Part shown: positions 1 to 7,024 of the stretch, in pieces | How positions within the stretch are numbered: position 1 is the stretch's first letter | How the letters are laid out: every line of letters begins with the position of its first letter | From: Methanobacteriaceae archaeon | GTDB taxonomy: Archaea > Methanobacteriota > Methanobacteria > Methanobacteriales > Methanobacteriaceae | Reading direction: 5' to 3' | DNA: 20,125 nt | NCBI GenBank assembly: GCA_017883605.1 | Contig: JADGNH010000018.1 | Location: 1-20,125 of the forward strand | Program-made: the position numbers and the translations under genes | The notes under the pieces: generated by a model | The model's database searches: none | The model's input: only the letters and a program-made list of their open reading frames with translations | What the model was told of the DNA's origin: nothing

Positions 1-1
1 T

Positions 2-1765
2 AAGTTACCGGATTATGTGACTATTGGCACCATTAACGTTTCTATGCCTTCTTTCCTGGAGTTATTGACCACTAGTGTGTTGCAGATTAATAATGGGACA
101 GGCACAACGTTGGATTATTTTGTTTTTGCCACGGCACCTACTCCTAAAGATACTATTAAGGGTGGGGATATGGTTAAGGCTGAGTATCTGAAGATTGCCA
201 GTGATGTGAAATCTTTCATGGATAGAACGGGTGTTGCTCCGGAATATGCTTATAATACCAGTTTGGGTTTGTATTTCGGTTATCAGAATATGGTTTACTC
301 TTATGCTAAGGTTATGGACTTTTATGGCATTAATAAGGTGTTATCTGCTTCTGTTAGTTTGAAGGCCTGGAGTTTGGTTGCTAATCCCCCGGTGAGTTTC
401 ACTGTTGATCAGGTGGCTGGTGCTGCTAGCTGGGTGAAAAACTATGTGGACACTAATCATAAGCTTCCGGATTATGTGACTATTGGCACCATTAACGTTT
501 CTATGCCTTTATTCTTAGAGCTTTTAACCACCAGTGTCTTGCAGATAAGCAACGGAACAAGTGACACTATGGATTCTGTGACTTATGGCACGGCACCCAT
601 TCCCAGGGACGAGATCCACAGTGGAAATATTCTTAAATCTGAGTATCTCAAGATTGCCAGTGATGTCAAATCCTTCATGGACTCTAAGATGGCTGCCCCT
701 GAATACGCTTACAACACCAGTATAGGATATTATTTAGGCTATCAGTCGCTGGTTTATATGTATGCTAAGATTACGGGTTACTATGCAGCCAACAAGGTGC
801 TACCTGCGTCTGTTGCCATGAAGCCCTGGAATACTTTCACTATAAATCAGGTAACCAGCGCTGCTACCTGGGTAAAAAAGTATGTGGAAGCAAATTATAG
901 GCTCCCGGATTATGTGACTATTGGCACCATTAACGTTTCTATGCCTTCTTTCCTGGAGATCTTAACCACCACTGTTTTGGAAATTAAGAATGTTCAGACT
1001 ACGGCACTTTACTTCATGGCCTGTGGAATAGCACCCAACCCCATAGATACCATTCAGAGTGGGGATATGGTTAAAACTGAGTATCTGAAGATCGCAGCAG
1101 ATGTCAAATCCTTCATGGACACCAATTGGGTCGCCCCGGAATATGCTTACAACACCAGTTTAGGATATTACCTCGGCTACCAGAACCTGGTCTACATGTA
1201 CGCAAAAATTTTAGACCATTACAATCAAAATAAAGTTCTGCCTGAATACGTTACCATGAAGCCCTGGATTTACATTATTCTCCCGGGATTAGGGAATATA
1301 CCATCTGATCTTGTATCCTACACCTTGCCCACTACTAACTGCCAGTCAAATGATCCTGCCATAGTGGCTCTTGCATATTCACTGGCCTCTGGGGCAAATT
1401 CTCCTTTACAGGTCGGAACTAGAATATTTAACTGGGTAAGAGATAACATCAGCTACGAATTCTACTACGATTCCCAGAAAGGGGCGGTTGGAACTTTGAA
1501 TAGCAGAGGTGGCAACTGTTGTGACACAGTCCATTTGCTGGTTGCTCTTGCCCGGGCTATGGGAATCCCAGCAGAATATGTGCACGGAACATGCTACTTC
1601 ACCGCCAGTGGAGCCTGGTATGGACATGTTTTTGCACGGCTTTATATTAATGGTGTATGGTATGACGCAGATGCAATAAGCAGCAGAAATTCCTTGGGGG
1701 TTATAAATAACTGGGACACAACTTCATGGACTTTTAATGGCGTTTACAAAACATTACCATTCTAA
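2..1765 (+). CDS. Pseudomurein-binding-repeat surface protein with C-terminal transglutaminase-like domain (5' end outside window)
   Basis: The reading frame is open from base 2, where it already reads KLPDYVTIGTINVSMP, so the gene starts upstream of the window and the GTG at 17 is internal. Three long repeats of about 146-153 residues begin near 8, 467 and 905, each with LPDYVTIGTINVSMP, a YLKIASDVKSFMD-like segment, EYAYNTS and a YQ-x-x-VY segment. This resembles the pseudomurein-binding repeat proteins of Methanobacteriales. From about 1330 to the stop lies a transglutaminase-like or C71-peptidase-like domain: WVRDNISYEFYY, then GGNCCD with the likely catalytic Cys codon at 1517-1519, GHVFARLY with His at 1625-1627, and VWYDADA with Asp at 1670-1672. 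Families of this kind act on isopeptide bonds in the pseudomurein wall, so the protein is probably an extracellular wall-bound adhesin or wall-modifying enzyme. N-x-S/T sequons recur. Which substrate it cuts or joins cannot be told. Confidence 0.82.
   Translation, partial: KLPDYVTIGTINVSMPSFLELLTTSVLQINNGTGTTLDYFVFATAPTPKDTIKGGDMVKAEYLKIASDVKSFMDRTGVAPEYAYNTSLGLYFGYQNMVYSYAKVMDFYGINKVLSASVSLKAWSLVANPPVSFTVDQVAGAASWVKNYVDTNHKLPDYVTIGTINVSMPLFLELLTTSVLQISNGTSDTMDSVTYGTAPIPRDEIHSGNILKSEYLKIASDVKSFMDSKMAAPEYAYNTSIGYYLGYQSLVYMYAKITGYYAANKVLPASVAMKPWNTFTINQVTSAATWVKKYVEANYRLPDYVTIGTINVSMPSFLEILTTTVLEIKNVQTTALYFMACGIAPNPIDTIQSGDMVKTEYLKIAADVKSFMDTNWVAPEYAYNTSLGYYLGYQNLVYMYAKILDHYNQNKVLPEYVTMKPWIYIILPGLGNIPSDLVSYTLPTTNCQSNDPAIVALAYSLASGANSPLQVGTRIFNWVRDNISYEFYYDSQKGAVGTLNSRGGNCCDTVHLLVALARAMGIPAEYVHGTCYFTASGAWYGHVFARLYINGVWYDADAISSRNSLGVINNWDTTSWTFNGVYKTLPF
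8..946 (+). repeat. Three near-identical 42-base DNA blocks inside the surface-protein gene
   Basis: The stretch encoding PDYVTIGTINVSMP is identical at the DNA level in three places: 8-49, 467-508 and 905-946. Spacings are 459 and 438 bases, both multiples of three. Copies 1 and 3 share a further 12 bases (50-61 and 947-958) that copy 2 does not. The sequence between blocks is much more diverged, so the blocks look homogenised by recombination or very recently duplicated. Confidence 0.85.
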
Positions 1766-1782
1766 TTTTTTAAAATTTTTTG
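1766..1782 (+). terminator. Putative oligo-T terminator after the surface-protein gene
   Basis: Two runs of six T (1766-1771 and 1776-1781) directly follow the TAA stop and precede a convergent gene. Archaeal RNA polymerase commonly terminates at such T tracts. No GC-rich hairpin is present. Confidence 0.45.
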
Positions 1783-1941
1783 CCTGTTTAAATAGATCGA
1801 GAGGAATAGATTAAAAAATTTAATTAAATAGTAAGTTTAATAACTTATTTAAAAAATGAAAATTAGTAAAATGAAAATTTGGTAAGTAAGAACTAAAATA
1901 AGATATAAATTTTGTTTTTAAATAAATAAAATAAAGAAGTT

Positions 1942-1970
1942 AGATTATAAACTCTTTTAAATTATAATCT
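1942..1970. other. AT-rich inverted repeat between convergent genes
   Basis: AGATTATAA at 1942-1950 is the exact reverse complement of TTATAATCT at 1962-1970, with an 11-base loop. The TTATAATCT word occurs again at 1979-1987, over the stop of the leftward SDR gene, and at 3470-3478, just past the stop of the second leftward SDR gene. It could aid termination or RNA 3'-end formation of the leftward genes. In DNA this AT-rich, chance remains possible. Confidence 0.35.
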
Positions 1971-1978
1971 ATTTTCAT

Positions 1979-3208
1979 TTATAATCTGTTTTCTTTTTTT
2001 AAAAAGTAATTCAGCTGATCCTTAATAATATCATTCAGACTGTATTCTATCTTAGATCCTATTTTTTGTATCTTTTCGGTATTAGATAATAGTATGGGGA
2101 CTTCTGCTGGTCTGAATCGGTCTGCATTGAATTCAATGAGTAATTTTCCCTGGTCAGTGTGTACGTAAATTCCTTTATCTTTTAGGGTATATTCTAGTTC
2201 TCCTTCGAGTATCATCTGGTCTACTTTGGTTTTTTCAAAGTTGATGCCAAATATTTTAGTTTCATCCATCTCTGTAGGGTCTCTGATCTCTTTTTCTCCA
2301 TTTACGGTTTCTATTTTGTTTATATTCCAGTTAGCTTCTTTTAGACCTAAAAGTATATAACTTAAAACAGAGTTGGTTCTCATGGAGCCCTGGTTGTAGA
2401 CTTCGCCTGAATTACCTTTTTCTGCAAGCTTCAGGTAACCGTTCACAATGTCATCTACGTGGGACCAGTCTCTAAAGGCGTTGAGATTTCCAATGGTTAT
2501 TTTATTTGTCTCTCCGAATTTCAATTTCATTATCTGGTTGGTAATAACTGAAGTTACAAACATCAGACCTCTTCCAGCCCCTTCATGGTTAAAAGCTCGT
2601 GATACAATGGTATTTAATCCATAGGAATGATAATAATTTCTCATGAGGTAATCCCCGTAAACCTTGGACACTGCATAGGGTGACATGGGTCTTAGGGGGT
2701 TGGTCTCCTTTATGGGTACCTCTGGTATTTCATCTGGTTCTGGAAATATGGTTCCATATTCTAATTCAGCTCTCCGGTACTGTTCTTCTGATGATATGAC
2801 TAGGCCGTATTCTTCACTTGAACCAGCGAAGACTACTTTGGAATCATGGTCTTTTATTCGAATGGCTTCCAGCAGGTTCGCAGTTCCTATGCAATTTATC
2901 GTCTGGGTTTCCAGGGAACTTTCAAAGGATCTGGGTACAAAGGATTGGGCTGCAAGGTGGAATATATAGTCTGGTTTGGAATGGTCTAAAGAGCTTGCCA
3001 GAGATGTTATGTCGGCTAAATCTCCTTCTAATGAAATTATATCCTTATCTATTCCTCTGTCTATCAAATTTTTTGCTTTAGTTCCGTCTGCCCTTTTCCT
3101 GACCAGGCCGGAAACATTTGCCCCTTCCTCAAGCAACTTTTTCGCAAGATAAGAGCCAACAAATCCTCCAACTCCTGTTATAAGGATATTTTTTTCTTTC
3201 CAATCCAT
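1979..3208 (-). CDS. NAD(P)-dependent sugar-nucleotide SDR, GDP-mannose 4,6-dehydratase-like
   Basis: A 409-residue extended short-chain dehydrogenase. The Rossmann motif GVGGFVG covers residues 12-18; the catalytic elements are SSEEYG (130-135) and YAVSK with Tyr178 and Lys182. The C-terminal RFRPAEVPILL segment resembles the RPxEV element of GDP-mannose 4,6-dehydratases and related GDP-deoxyhexose reductases. An insertion of about 30 charged residues lies between the SSEEYG and YxxxK motifs, longer than usual. The protein should act in the cytoplasm on a nucleotide sugar for surface glycan synthesis, which fits the wall-protein and epimerase neighbours. The ATG at 3208 is supported by GGAGG at 3215-3219 on the minus strand. 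SDR membership is secure; the exact reaction (4,6-dehydratase, reductase or epimerase) is inferred. Confidence 0.8.
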   Translation of the reverse strand: MDWKEKNILITGVGGFVGSYLAKKLLEEGANVSGLVRKRADGTKAKNLIDRGIDKDIISLEGDLADITSLASSLDHSKPDYIFHLAAQSFVPRSFESSLETQTINCIGTANLLEAIRIKDHDSKVVFAGSSEEYGLVISSEEQYRRAELEYGTIFPEPDEIPEVPIKETNPLRPMSPYAVSKVYGDYLMRNYYHSYGLNTIVSRAFNHEGAGRGLMFVTSVITNQIMKLKFGETNKITIGNLNAFRDWSHVDDIVNGYLKLAEKGNSGEVYNQGSMRTNSVLSYILLGLKEANWNINKIETVNGEKEIRDPTEMDETKIFGINFEKTKVDQMILEGELEYTLKDKGIYVHTDQGKLLIEFNADRFRPAEVPILLSNTEKIQKIGSKIEYSLNDIIKDQLNYFLKKENRL

Positions 3209-3264
3209 TTAATACCTCCAAGAACTCTATTTATCATTATCTTAAACTTTTAAATTAATTTTAA

Positions 3265-3302
3265 CTTTATCATTAATCTTAAACTTTATCATTAATCTTA
3301 AA
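3265..3302. repeat. 19-base tandem repeat (two exact copies) in the gap between the SDR genes
   Basis: Exact units occupy 3265-3283 and 3284-3302, with a near copy around 3229-3248. They are followed by degenerate TTAATTTTAACTTT-type repeats to about 3360. The whole 3209-3481 gap is roughly 85-90% A+T and holds no recognisable gene. It must contain the promoter of the leftward SDR gene; a TATA-like TTTAAAAG reads on the minus strand at 3247-3254. Confidence 0.8.
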
Positions 3303-3481
3303 CTTTTAAATTTAATTTTAACTTTTAATTAATTTTAACTTTTAATTAATTTTTTACTTTTAGTTTTCAATAATTTGAATTTGTCTATTTAATTAATTTT
3401 CTTTATTTTATTTCAGTTTATCTTATTCTTTTTTTTATTTGTATTTTCTTATTTTATTTCAAATCTGGGTTATAATCTGTT

Positions 3482-4417
3482 TTAATGGGATTTCATCTCT
3501 TTAAACCATTCTACAGTTTCTTTGAGATCCTCTTTAAAATCACCTTTCGGATTAAAACCAAAAGAAGCTGCTCTGGAAACATCTGCCATGGAATGCTTTA
3601 TATCTCCAGGACGTGCTTTGGCATAGATGGGCTTTACATCCTTACCACAAACCTGGGAGATAATTTCAACCAGCTGATTGATAGTGGTGCTTTTACCGAG
3701 GGCTATGTTAAACACTCCAGTCTCTTTGGATTCACAGGCCAGAATGTTAGCATCTACCACGCGTTTTACATAAATAAAATCTCTGCTCTGCTCTCCGTCC
3801 CCGTAAATAACCGGCTTTTTATCATTTAAAATGGCTTCAATGAAGTTGGGTATGGCGGCAGCATACTGAGATTGAGGGTCCTGTCTGGGGCCGAAAACAT
3901 TGAAGTATCGAAGCGAAACCGTGGGTAAACCATATATAGTGGATAAAACGTTGCAGTAAAGCTCTCCAGTTGCCTTGGTAACAGCGTAAGGTGACATGGG
4001 TTTAAGGGGAGCATTTTCTGAATGGGGCATATGGGTTGAATCTCCATAAACAGCGGAGGAAGAGGCTGCAACCACCTTCTTTATACCAGCATCCTTTGCT
4101 GCCATCAAAACCCTGAGGGTTCCGGTAATGTTGACCTGGTTGGAACCCATAGGATCTTCAATGCTCTGTGGAACGCTGGCCATGGCTGCCTGGTGGAAAA
4201 TGTAATCTTTATCTTCAAATATTTCCCCCAAATTTATATCCACTATACTTCCCATTACCAGTTCGATATTATCCAGGTTCAGATGTTCTATGTTGGCGAG
4301 TTTTCCTGTTGATCCATCATCGATTACAGTAACCTGATTATCTTCAACTAACTTTTCTGTAAGGTGTGATCCGATAAATCCCAGACCACCAGTTACAACT
4401 ACCTTTTTATCTTTCAT
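3482..4417 (-). CDS. NAD-dependent epimerase, UDP-glucose / UDP-GlcNAc 4-epimerase family
   Basis: A 311-residue extended SDR, the usual length for archaeal and bacterial GalE/WbpP-type epimerases. It has the NAD-binding GGLGFIG (residues 10-16), the catalytic SSSAVYG (119-125) and YAVTK (Tyr144, Lys148). RYFNVFGPRQDP and the YGDGEQSRDFIYV segment are typical of UDP-hexose 4-epimerases. It should interconvert UDP-Glc/UDP-Gal or UDP-GlcNAc/UDP-GalNAc in the cytoplasm, supplying surface glycans or pseudomurein; pseudomurein itself needs GalNAc-type sugars. The minus-strand ATG at 4417 follows an AAGGT ribosome binding site. The preference for N-acetylated sugar cannot be decided here. Its promoter region contains a 30-base tandem duplication. 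Confidence 0.85.
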   Translation of the reverse strand: MKDKKVVVTGGLGFIGSHLTEKLVEDNQVTVIDDGSTGKLANIEHLNLDNIELVMGSIVDINLGEIFEDKDYIFHQAAMASVPQSIEDPMGSNQVNITGTLRVLMAAKDAGIKKVVAASSSAVYGDSTHMPHSENAPLKPMSPYAVTKATGELYCNVLSTIYGLPTVSLRYFNVFGPRQDPQSQYAAAIPNFIEAILNDKKPVIYGDGEQSRDFIYVKRVVDANILACESKETGVFNIALGKSTTINQLVEIISQVCGKDVKPIYAKARPGDIKHSMADVSRAASFGFNPKGDFKEDLKETVEWFKEMKSH

Positions 4418-4444
4418 TTGAGCTTACCTTTAGTTTTTTGATAC

Positions 4445-4510
4445 ATTGAGTTTATTTTTGGGTTATTTGATTATATTGAGTTTATTTTTGGGTTATTTGA
4501 TTATATTGAG
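4445..4510. repeat. 30-base tandem repeat upstream of the leftward epimerase gene
   Basis: Two exact 30-base units lie at 4445-4474 and 4475-4504, followed by six bases of a third (4505-4510). They fill most of the 98-base gap between the DUF1616-like gene and the epimerase, starting 28 bases upstream of the epimerase ATG. On the minus strand each unit carries an AATATAATC word that could serve as a TATA-like element, so the duplication may double a promoter. Confidence 0.88.
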
Positions 4511-4515
4511 AGGAT

Positions 4516-4941
4516 TTAGTTTACATTTATCAGCAAATAGAGGGATCTATAAACATTATTGTCATCAGGAAGTTTGTAAAGTAGAAATTCTAAGCTCTGA
4601 TTTTGACCGGCAGATGAAGCTTCAAAGGTTAAAGGAATTTCTTTTCTCTCATTATCCGGCAGAGTGATATTTTCATCTTTTAAAGTCTTTCCATCCAACT
4701 TTACCAGTAGGTGATAGCTGGTAGCTGCATCTTCATGGTTTACCACCCCAATGGTCAAATTAGCAGTTTCGCCCAGGGTCAAGTTGGTGGGATAATTTCC
4801 TGCTTTTCCATCGGCCCCCAGGATATAAAATTCTGTGAATTTTTCGCCTTTATCAGGGTTGATTAGAATGTAAACCGTGGATCCGGCTGCTATTATAATT
4901 GAAATGATTATGATATAGGTAAATATTTTATCGAGATTCAT
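4516..4941 (-). CDS. Small membrane-anchored extracytoplasmic protein, DUF1616-like
   Basis: A 141-residue protein with an N-terminal membrane anchor (about residues 7-30, very rich in Ile) followed by an extracytoplasmic beta-rich domain. The segments GKAGNYPTNLTLGE, NLTIGVVNHE and an ENITLPDNERKEI-like stretch resemble the DUF1616 family of archaeal surface or membrane proteins. Several N-x-S/T sequons suggest glycosylation. The ATG at 4941 is preferred over the GTG at 4950, because AAGGTG on the minus strand sits 8 bases before the ATG. The gene could be co-transcribed with the two SDR genes downstream, which would fit a role near the envelope or in glycosylation. No enzymatic motif is visible, so the function is unknown. 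Confidence 0.65.
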   Translation of the reverse strand: MNLDKIFTYIIIISIIIAAGSTVYILINPDKGEKFTEFYILGADGKAGNYPTNLTLGETANLTIGVVNHEDAATSYHLLVKLDGKTLKDENITLPDNERKEIPLTFEASSAGQNQSLEFLLYKLPDDNNVYRSLYLLINVN

Positions 4942-4980
4942 AAATAGCACCTTAAACTCTTTATTTCGCTTATTTTTTTT

Positions 4981-5030
4981 AGATATAATCCTGTTTATTA
5001 TTTTTTTAGATTATATCTCGTTTTTTATAT
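4981..5030 (-). promoter_or_regulatory. Putative leftward promoter with flanking 10-base inverted repeat
   Basis: On the minus strand ATATAAAAAA (5021-5030) is a good archaeal TATA box for the leftward gene starting at 4941. Downstream of it lies a perfect inverted repeat, AGATATAATC at 4981-4990 and GATTATATCT at 5009-5018. A start site about 25 bases past the TATA box would fall between the two arms, the expected position for a repressor operator. The assignment is inference. Confidence 0.4.
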
Positions 5031-5070
5031 CCCCTTACAAACTCTTTGCACTTTTTTTGGATTAATATTC

Positions 5071-5134
5071 TTTTGAATAGTATTCTTTTAGTTTTTGAAT
5101 AGTATTCTTTTAGTCTTGAACAGTGTTCTTATAA
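5071..5134. repeat. Approximately 22-base tandem repeat, three copies, the third degenerate
   Basis: Identical 21-base words at 5071-5091 and 5093-5113 contain TTGAATAGTATTC. A decayed copy at 5114-5134 reads TTGAACAGTGTTC in the same place. The core is itself close to an inverted repeat (GAATAGTATTC), so the array could present repeated binding sites between the two divergent promoters. Confidence 0.7.
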
Positions 5135-5138
5135 AATA

Positions 5139-5258
5139 ATATTTTTTAGATAAAATTGTTTTTTTTGGATAATTATAATATTTTTTTAGTATTTTTTAGA
5201 TAAATTGTTTCTTTTTAGATAAATTAATATTTTTTTAGTATTTTTAGATAAATTGTTT
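5139..5258. repeat. T-rich repeat with units containing TTTTTAGATAAATTGTTT
   Basis: The word TTTTTAGATAAATTGTTT, with small variations, recurs near 5143-5161, 5192-5210 and 5240-5257. The last two are preceded by an AATATTTTTTTAGTA-type stretch, giving a period of about 50 bases. It lies in the divergent gap upstream of eha. Confidence 0.65.
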
Positions 5259-5332
5259 TTGGGACATTAAATAGATACTTTTTTGGATAATATCTCTTTA
5301 AACTATCTATACTTATTTCTATGAATTAATTT

Positions 5333-5356
5333 TTTAATATTCTTTACAATATTAAA
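5333..5356. promoter_or_regulatory. Perfect palindrome upstream of the eha promoter, possible regulator site
   Basis: TTTAATATT at 5333-5341 and AATATTAAA at 5348-5356 are exact reverse complements separated by 6 bases. The centre lies about 55 bases upstream of the proposed TATA box, a position typical of activator or regulator binding in archaea. No specific regulator family can be named. Confidence 0.4.
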
Positions 5357-5395
5357 TATATTATCTTAATTAACTTAAAAAGTCAATTAAAAACA

Positions 5396-5430
5396 TTTAT
5401 ATATTTAGTTGATCATGGTTTTATCATGAT
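5396..5430 (+). promoter_or_regulatory. eha operon promoter (TATA box 5396-5403) with inverted repeat at the start site
   Basis: TTTATATA at 5396-5403 is preceded by AAAAC, giving a reasonable BRE/TATA arrangement. Transcription would begin near 5425-5428. ATCATG (5412-5417) and CATGAT (5425-5430) form a perfect 6-base inverted repeat with a 7-base gap spanning that start point, an operator-like position. The only other large spacer at the operon's left end is the leftward gene's promoter, so this is the best candidate for the main eha promoter. Confidence 0.6.
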
Positions 5431-5455
5431 TATTCCTGCTACTGTTGTGACCACC

Positions 5456-5731
5456 ATGATAAATTACATACTGGCCATAGCAGCCGCAGTTATAATAGGA
5501 TTAATTTTGAGATTACCACTTTTACCAGAACGTCCCATGAGACAATCCTGGACTATAAGCGTGATATTTCCCACGGCAGTTTTAGCTCTAGGCTTCACTG
5601 CAATGGTTTTCAAATTAGGATACCAGGGAATGATTGTGGCCCTGATCATCGGAGTTTTATCCGCTTTATTTTCCAAATACATCTTGGAGAGAGTTCTTCC
5701 AAAACCTGCAGGGGAGGAATCACATGAATGA
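5456..5731 (+). CDS. ehaA: Energy-converting hydrogenase A subunit A (EhaA), small membrane protein
   Basis: A 91-residue protein with three predicted membrane helices (about 2-19, 32-52, 55-77) and a short charged tail. It is first in an 18-gene array that matches ehaA-ehaR in order and size, which is the main basis for the name. Subunits of this kind build the ion-translocating membrane arm of Eha; no individual role is established. The ATG at 5456 is chosen because GTGA at 5447-5450 has ideal spacing and the protein then begins directly with a membrane helix. The upstream ATG at 5426 would add 10 residues and make the transcript essentially leaderless, given the TATA box at 5396-5403. The 3' end overlaps ehaB by 8 bases. 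Confidence 0.8.
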   Translation: MINYILAIAAAVIIGLILRLPLLPERPMRQSWTISVIFPTAVLALGFTAMVFKLGYQGMIVALIIGVLSALFSKYILERVLPKPAGEESHE

Positions 5732-6227
5732 ACTAATTGGAATAGCCATCGCCGCCGTTATTTCCTGGTTTAACTTCGTGCTCATAGACACCTGGATGGG
5801 TCTGCCGGAAACCCCCGGTGTCAGGGGGGCAGAAGTGATAGGCAGATCAGTTAAAAAGAGGGGGGGAGATCTTGCCGGAGGATTCTTCCAGGGAAACATT
5901 GTATGTTCACCTGACGCATCTGCAGGTACTTTACTGGCATCCATTGGGTGTTTCACCATAGGTACTCCTGAAGGTGGTTTCGTAGCAGCAATACTGGTCT
6001 ATTTCGGTAACCGACTTTGTGCAGACCCCGGATACGCTGGCACTACAGGAGCACTTAGTATAACCCTCATTATTACTTTAACATCATTCATTGGCCTTAA
6101 ACCAGAATATTTCATTGTGGGCATGGTTCTGGCTATTTTAACTATACAGGGCCTTTATCATCCTGGAGCTTCTCGACTTCTGGGAAAACTGGCACAGAAA
6201 ATGGGAAGGTACACCAAGTTAACTTAA
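5724..6227 (+). CDS. ehaB: Energy-converting hydrogenase A subunit B (EhaB), integral membrane protein
   Basis: A 167-residue membrane protein with about four hydrophobic segments (4-24, 66-95, 106-124, 128-145). A glycine-rich hydrophilic loop (residues 25-65) contains GLPETPGVRGAEVIGRS and KKRGGDLAGG. The ATG at 5724 follows a strong GGGGAGG (5711-5717) and overlaps the end of ehaA, implying translational coupling. The name rests on position in the eha array. The loop is well conserved in character but carries no metal-binding or nucleotide-binding motif I can identify. It is likely part of the membrane arm. Confidence 0.82.
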   Translation: MNELIGIAIAAVISWFNFVLIDTWMGLPETPGVRGAEVIGRSVKKRGGDLAGGFFQGNIVCSPDASAGTLLASIGCFTIGTPEGGFVAAILVYFGNRLCADPGYAGTTGALSITLIITLTSFIGLKPEYFIVGMVLAILTIQGLYHPGASRLLGKLAQKMGRYTKLT

Positions 6228-6238
6228 AGGTGCAAATC

Positions 6239-6487
6239 ATGTTAATAGAAATTATAGGCATAATAGTAGTGCTCATGGCACTGCGCACACTGGCCGCCCA
6301 GAACCGTTCAGAACGGTTACTTTACCTTAACGTTATTAGCTTTGGAATGTCCGCTATTATTGGTTTATACATACAAACACCCTTCGGAGCAATAATTGCC
6401 ATTACCTACTTCGTGGCTTCTACCATCAGCTCCAATGCCATTGCATACTCACTAGGAAGGGTGAAAGAAGAGATCATGGTGAAATAA
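6239..6487 (+). CDS. ehaC: Energy-converting hydrogenase A subunit C (EhaC), small membrane protein
   Basis: 82 residues with three predicted membrane helices (2-18, 27-45, 48-70) and a short basic tail. The ATG at 6239 is preferred over the GTG at 6230 because AAAGGTG (6226-6232) sits at the correct distance and would overlap the GTG. The size and three-helix layout recall the small Mrp/NuoK-like subunits of ion-translocating hydrogenases, but similarity is too weak to press. It sits between ehaB (11-base gap) and ehaD (the TAATG junction). Confidence 0.8.
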   Translation: MLIEIIGIIVVLMALRTLAAQNRSERLLYLNVISFGMSAIIGLYIQTPFGAIIAITYFVASTISSNAIAYSLGRVKEEIMVK

Positions 6488-6771
6488 TGTTCTTAGACTT
6501 CATAAACATAACCACCGTATCAGCAGCTATCCTCTTAATTGGGACTTTAGGGATCATAGCCCTTCCTAAGCCCCTGGACAAGGTGATCATGTTCGCGCTT
6601 CTCCAAAGTGGATTCGTGGGAATGATTGTAGCTGGCAAGTACCTGGACGTGGCCATGGCCGCCGCCATATTTGATCCCATTGCCACTGTAATCTTTTTAA
6701 TAGGGATAATCAAGATAAATGAGGTTAGGAAAAACAAAGAAACTCAAAAGGAGGAAGGAAATCTTGTTTGA
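6487..6771 (+). CDS. ehaD: Energy-converting hydrogenase A subunit D (EhaD), MrpB/DUF4040-like membrane protein
   Basis: 94 residues, three helices (about 7-27, 30-50, 52-74) and a charged C-terminus. The segment GKYLDVAMAAAIFDP recalls the DVAxTEAAVG element of the DUF4040 domain of Mrp antiporter and Mbh hydrogenase subunits, so it probably belongs to the Mrp-like ion-translocation module. The ATG at 6487 shares one base with the ehaC stop and follows GGTGA at 6478-6482. The 3' end overlaps ehaE by 8 bases. The name is by gene order. Confidence 0.8.
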   Translation: MFLDFINITTVSAAILLIGTLGIIALPKPLDKVIMFALLQSGFVGMIVAGKYLDVAMAAAIFDPIATVIFLIGIIKINEVRKNKETQKEEGNLV

Positions 6772-7024
6772 TCCATATATATGGTTCTACACTGGCGTGG
6801 CGCTGGTTATACTCGGTAGTCTTGGTACGGTTTTTGGTCCTGGTGTGAAGGATCCTATAGTAAGGACTCTTAACACAGAGATACCTGCTGTTGGTGTTTC
6901 TTTAATATTCCTGACCTATAACCACACCATCGCTATTTTAACCTACATAGCAGCCACAGCCATAATCACCCTGATACTGTTGCGGGCTATTGTGAGACTG
7001 GAAGAAATGGGAGCTGAACTATGA
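6764..7024 (+). CDS. ehaE: Energy-converting hydrogenase A subunit E (EhaE), small membrane protein
   Basis: 86 residues with three predicted helices (6-24, 35-50, 55-76). The start is TTG at 6764: AGGAGG at 6749-6754 lies 9 bases upstream, and the protein then begins MFDPYIWFY. A longer reading from 6719 would add 15 mostly basic residues and overlap ehaD deeply, so it is rejected. The gene overlaps ehaD by 8 bases and ehaF by 4 (ATGA). It is likely part of the membrane arm; no catalytic motif. Confidence 0.8.
   Translation: MFDPYIWFYTGVALVILGSLGTVFGPGVKDPIVRTLNTEIPAVGVSLIFLTYNHTIAILTYIAATAIITLILLRAIVRLEEMGAEL

Larger units (their letters stand above)
4951..5425. other. 475-base divergent intergenic region
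   Basis: This gap separates the leftward DUF1616-like gene from the rightward eha operon. It is very T-rich on the plus strand and has no credible coding frame. From left to right it holds a leftward promoter with inverted repeat (4981-5030), a period-21/22 repeat (5071-5134), a longer period of about 50 bases (5139-5258), a palindrome (5333-5356) and the eha promoter (5396-5430). No RNA gene was recognised. Confidence 0.7.

Noticed and set aside
4446..4667. 73-codon plus-strand open frame starting in the 30-base repeat
   Set aside because: Runs antisense into the DUF1616-like gene; its N-terminus is just the translated tandem repeat.
5426..5455. Leaderless N-terminal extension of EhaA from ATG 5426
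   Set aside because: Not excluded, but the ribosome binding site at 5447-5450 and the immediate membrane helix favour ATG 5456; kept as the alternative.
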